From Excoecaria cochinchinensis (lineage: Eukaryota > Streptophyta > Magnoliopsida > Malpighiales > Euphorbiaceae), in assembly GCA_947683425.1 (NCBI GenBank), contig CANTUQ010000301.1:1-64000 (forward strand): DNA of 64,000 nt. Direction: 5' to 3'. The stretch's first letter is position 1, and each line of letters opens with the position of its first letter. The notes under the pieces are model-generated. The model did no database searches. It was given only the letters and a program-made list of their open reading frames with translations, and was not told the DNA's origin. Both the position numbers and the translations under genes were made by a program. Shown here one piece after another: positions 62,302 through 64,000 of this stretch.

Positions 62302-64000
62302 CAATAATTCAGGAAAACTCGATTGGAATAGCTACTGGAAGCTTGCCGGTCACAACGCATCGAGAATTGGTTTCGTCGGAATCCGACGAATATTTACGGA
62401 TTTCCATAGGGGTACCATTAGGGAAAATCACCAAAATTGAAAAATCGTAAAAAGTGGTGAAATTTTTATTTCGAGTCCAATAATTCAGGAAAACTCGATT
62501 AGAATAGCTACTGGAAGCTTGCCATCGAGAATTAGGTTCGTCGAAATCCGACGAATTTTTACGGATTTGCCTAGGGGTACCACTAGGGAAAATCACCAAA
62601 ATCGAAAAATCGTAAAAAGTGGTGAAATTTTGAATCCGAGTCCAATAATTCAGGCAAACTCAATTGTAATAGCTACTGGAAGGTTTCTGGTCACAACGCA
62701 TCTAGAATTGGCTTCGTCGGAATCCGACGAATTTTTACGAATTTCCCTAGGGAAAATCACCAAAATCGAAAAATCGTAAAAAGTGGTGAAATTTTGGATC
62801 CGAGTCCAATAATTCAGGAAAACTCGATTGTAATAGCTACTGGAAGCTTGCCGTCGAGAATTGGCTTCGTCGGAATCCGATGAATTTTTACGGATTTCCC
62901 TAGGGGTACCACTAGGAAAAATCACCAAAATCGAAAAATCGTAAAAAGTGGTGAAATTTTTAATCCGAGTCCAATAATTCTGGAAAACTCCATTGGAATA
63001 GCTACTGGAAGCTTGCCGGTCACAACGCATCGAGAATTGGTTTCGTCGGAATCCGACGACTTTTAACGGATTTCCATAGGGGTACCACTAGGGAAAATCA
63101 CCAAAATCGAAAAATCGTAAAAAGTGGTGAAATTTTGGATCCGAGTCCAATAATTCAGGAAAAATCGATTGGAATAGCTACTGGAAGCTTGCCGTCGAGA
63201 ATTGGCTTCGTCGGAATCCGACAAATTTTTACGGATTTCCCTAGAGTACAACTAGGGTAAATCACCAAAATCGAAAAATCGTAAAAACTGGTGAAATTTT
63301 TGATCCGAGTCCAATAATTCAGGAAAAATCGATTGGAATAGTTACTGGAAGCTTGCCGTCGAGAATTGGTCTCGTCAGAATACGACGAATTTTTACGGAT
63401 TTCCCTAGGGGTACCACTAGGAAAAATCACCAAAATCGAAAAATCGTAAAAAGTGGTGAAATTTTGGATCTAAGTCCAATAATTCGGGAAAACTCGATTG
63501 GAATAGCTACTGGAAGCTTGCCATCGAGAATTGGGTTCGTCGGAATCCAACGAATTTTTACGGATTTCCCTAGGGGTACCACTAGGCAAAATCACCAAAA
63601 TCGAAAAAATTAGTGAAATTTTGAATCCGAGTCCAATAATTCAGAAAAACTCGATTGGAATAGCTACTGGAAGCTTGCCGGTCACTACGTATCGAGAATT
63701 GGCTTCGTCGGAATCCGACGAATTTTTACGGATTTCCCTAGGGGTACCACTACAGAAAATCACCAAAATCGAAAAATCGTAAAAAGTGGTGAAATTTTGA
63801 ATCCGAGTCCAATAATTCGGGAAAACTCGATTGGAATAGCTACTGGAAGCTTGCCGTCGAGAATTGGGTTCGTCGGAATCCGACGAATTTTTACGGATTT
63901 CCCTAGGGGTACCACTAGGAAAAATCACCAAAATCGAAAAATCGAAAAAATTGGTGAAATTTTGAATCCAAGTCCAATAATTCAGGAAAACTCGATTAGA
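62302..64000. repeat. Right-edge monomeric satellite
   Basis: About ten S and L monomers including the TAGAGTAC/AAAAACTGG subtype near 63243. The array runs off the right edge inside a monomer, so neither end of the satellite is in the window. Confidence 0.88.

Larger units (their letters stand above)
1..64000. repeat. Tandem satellite DNA array (165/176-bp monomers)
   Basis: Every part of the window is a copy of one monomer, joined head to tail in one orientation. Each copy carries the same ordered landmarks: CAATAATTCAGG, CTCGATTGGAATAGCTACTG, a HindIII-type AAGCTT, TCGAGAATTGG, the dyad TTCGTCGGAATCCGACGAA, TTTTTACGGATTT, a CCTAGG/GGTACC palindromic core, an A-rich segment, GTGGTGAAATTTT and GATCCGAGTC. 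About 380 copies are estimated from 64,000 divided by about 168. There is no interrupting transposon, gene or unique spacer. Monomers differ by scattered substitutions and a few recurrent small deletions. Monomer length close to nucleosome spacing and multi-monomer higher-order units are known features of centromeric or pericentromeric satellites in plants and animals; assignment to a centromere is inference. I do not recognise the family by name. Confidence 0.98.

Noticed and set aside
1..64000. Protein-coding genes: many open frames of 60-258 codons on both strands
   Set aside because: All translate the same satellite monomer in one frame or another, overlap on opposite strands, repeat every 55 residues and begin or end at monomer length changes. 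None has a recognisable domain.
1..64000. CRISPR array
   Set aside because: Repeats are 165/176 bp and contiguous, with no short repeats alternating with unique spacers and no cas-like gene.
1..64000. Transposon, LTR or insertion sequence inside the array
   Set aside because: I followed the monomer landmarks through all lines and found no stretch that departs from the monomer, no target-site duplications and no transposase or polymerase-like frame.
1..64000. Inverted segments within the array
   Set aside because: The landmarks CAATAATTCAGG, AAGCTTGCC and TTTTTACGGATTT are on the + strand throughout; no switch of orientation was seen.
1..64000. Telomeric repeats, rRNA or tRNA genes
   Set aside because: No TTTAGGG- or TTAGGG-type arrays and no conserved rRNA or tRNA segments were seen; CCCTAGG in the palindrome is not tandem and is not a telomere motif.

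Overview
The whole 64 kb window is one uninterrupted, head-to-tail tandem satellite array. I see no protein gene, RNA gene, transposon, CRISPR array or single-copy DNA in it. The monomer has two main length classes: a short form (S) of 165 bp and a long form (L) of 176 bp. They differ by an 11-bp block (GTCACAACGCA) between the ..CTTGCCG and TCGAGAATT.. segments. At about 168 bp per monomer the window holds roughly 380 copies, all in the same orientation. A typical S monomer is about 41% G+C by hand count. Monomer starts quoted here use the first base of the segment CAATAATTCAGG.

Organism: an array of nucleosome-sized monomers (165/176 bp) with multi-kilobase higher-order repeats is characteristic of eukaryotic centromeric or heterochromatic satellite DNA. 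A plant is plausible, because of the monomer length and the A-rich CAAAA-type segment, but I do not recognise the family and cannot name a species. The many open frames on both strands are a by-product of the repeat: 165 is exactly 55 codons, so any stop-free frame stays open across consecutive S monomers.

Layout. 1-14 kb: relatively diverged monomers containing a long duplicated block (2230-6772 and 9135-14043) and a near-identical four-monomer tandem duplication (12350-13713). 14-21.5 kb: mixed S and L monomers with small duplications (a 164-bp pair at 17229-17556; 671-bp copies at 17557 and 18722). 21.5-30.4 kb: a 3.5-kb block present twice (21544-25044 and 26855-30348), with a nested 673-bp four-monomer tandem and a related partial copy between them. 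30.4-37.5 kb: monomeric, more heterogeneous satellite with an L-S dimer present three times. 37.5-59.6 kb: a true higher-order repeat (HOR) array whose full unit is 18 monomers = 2944 bp. Two full units are followed by derivatives of 2757, 2440, 4551 (composite), 2276 and 1836 bp, with partial units at both ends. 59.6-64 kb: monomeric satellite with a 1010-bp six-monomer tandem duplication.

The sequence therefore records satellite evolution: unequal exchange and segmental duplication at whole-monomer steps, small deletions at short direct repeats inside the monomer, and local homogenisation that looks most recent in the 39-52 kb interval. Function (centromere or other heterochromatin) cannot be decided from sequence alone.
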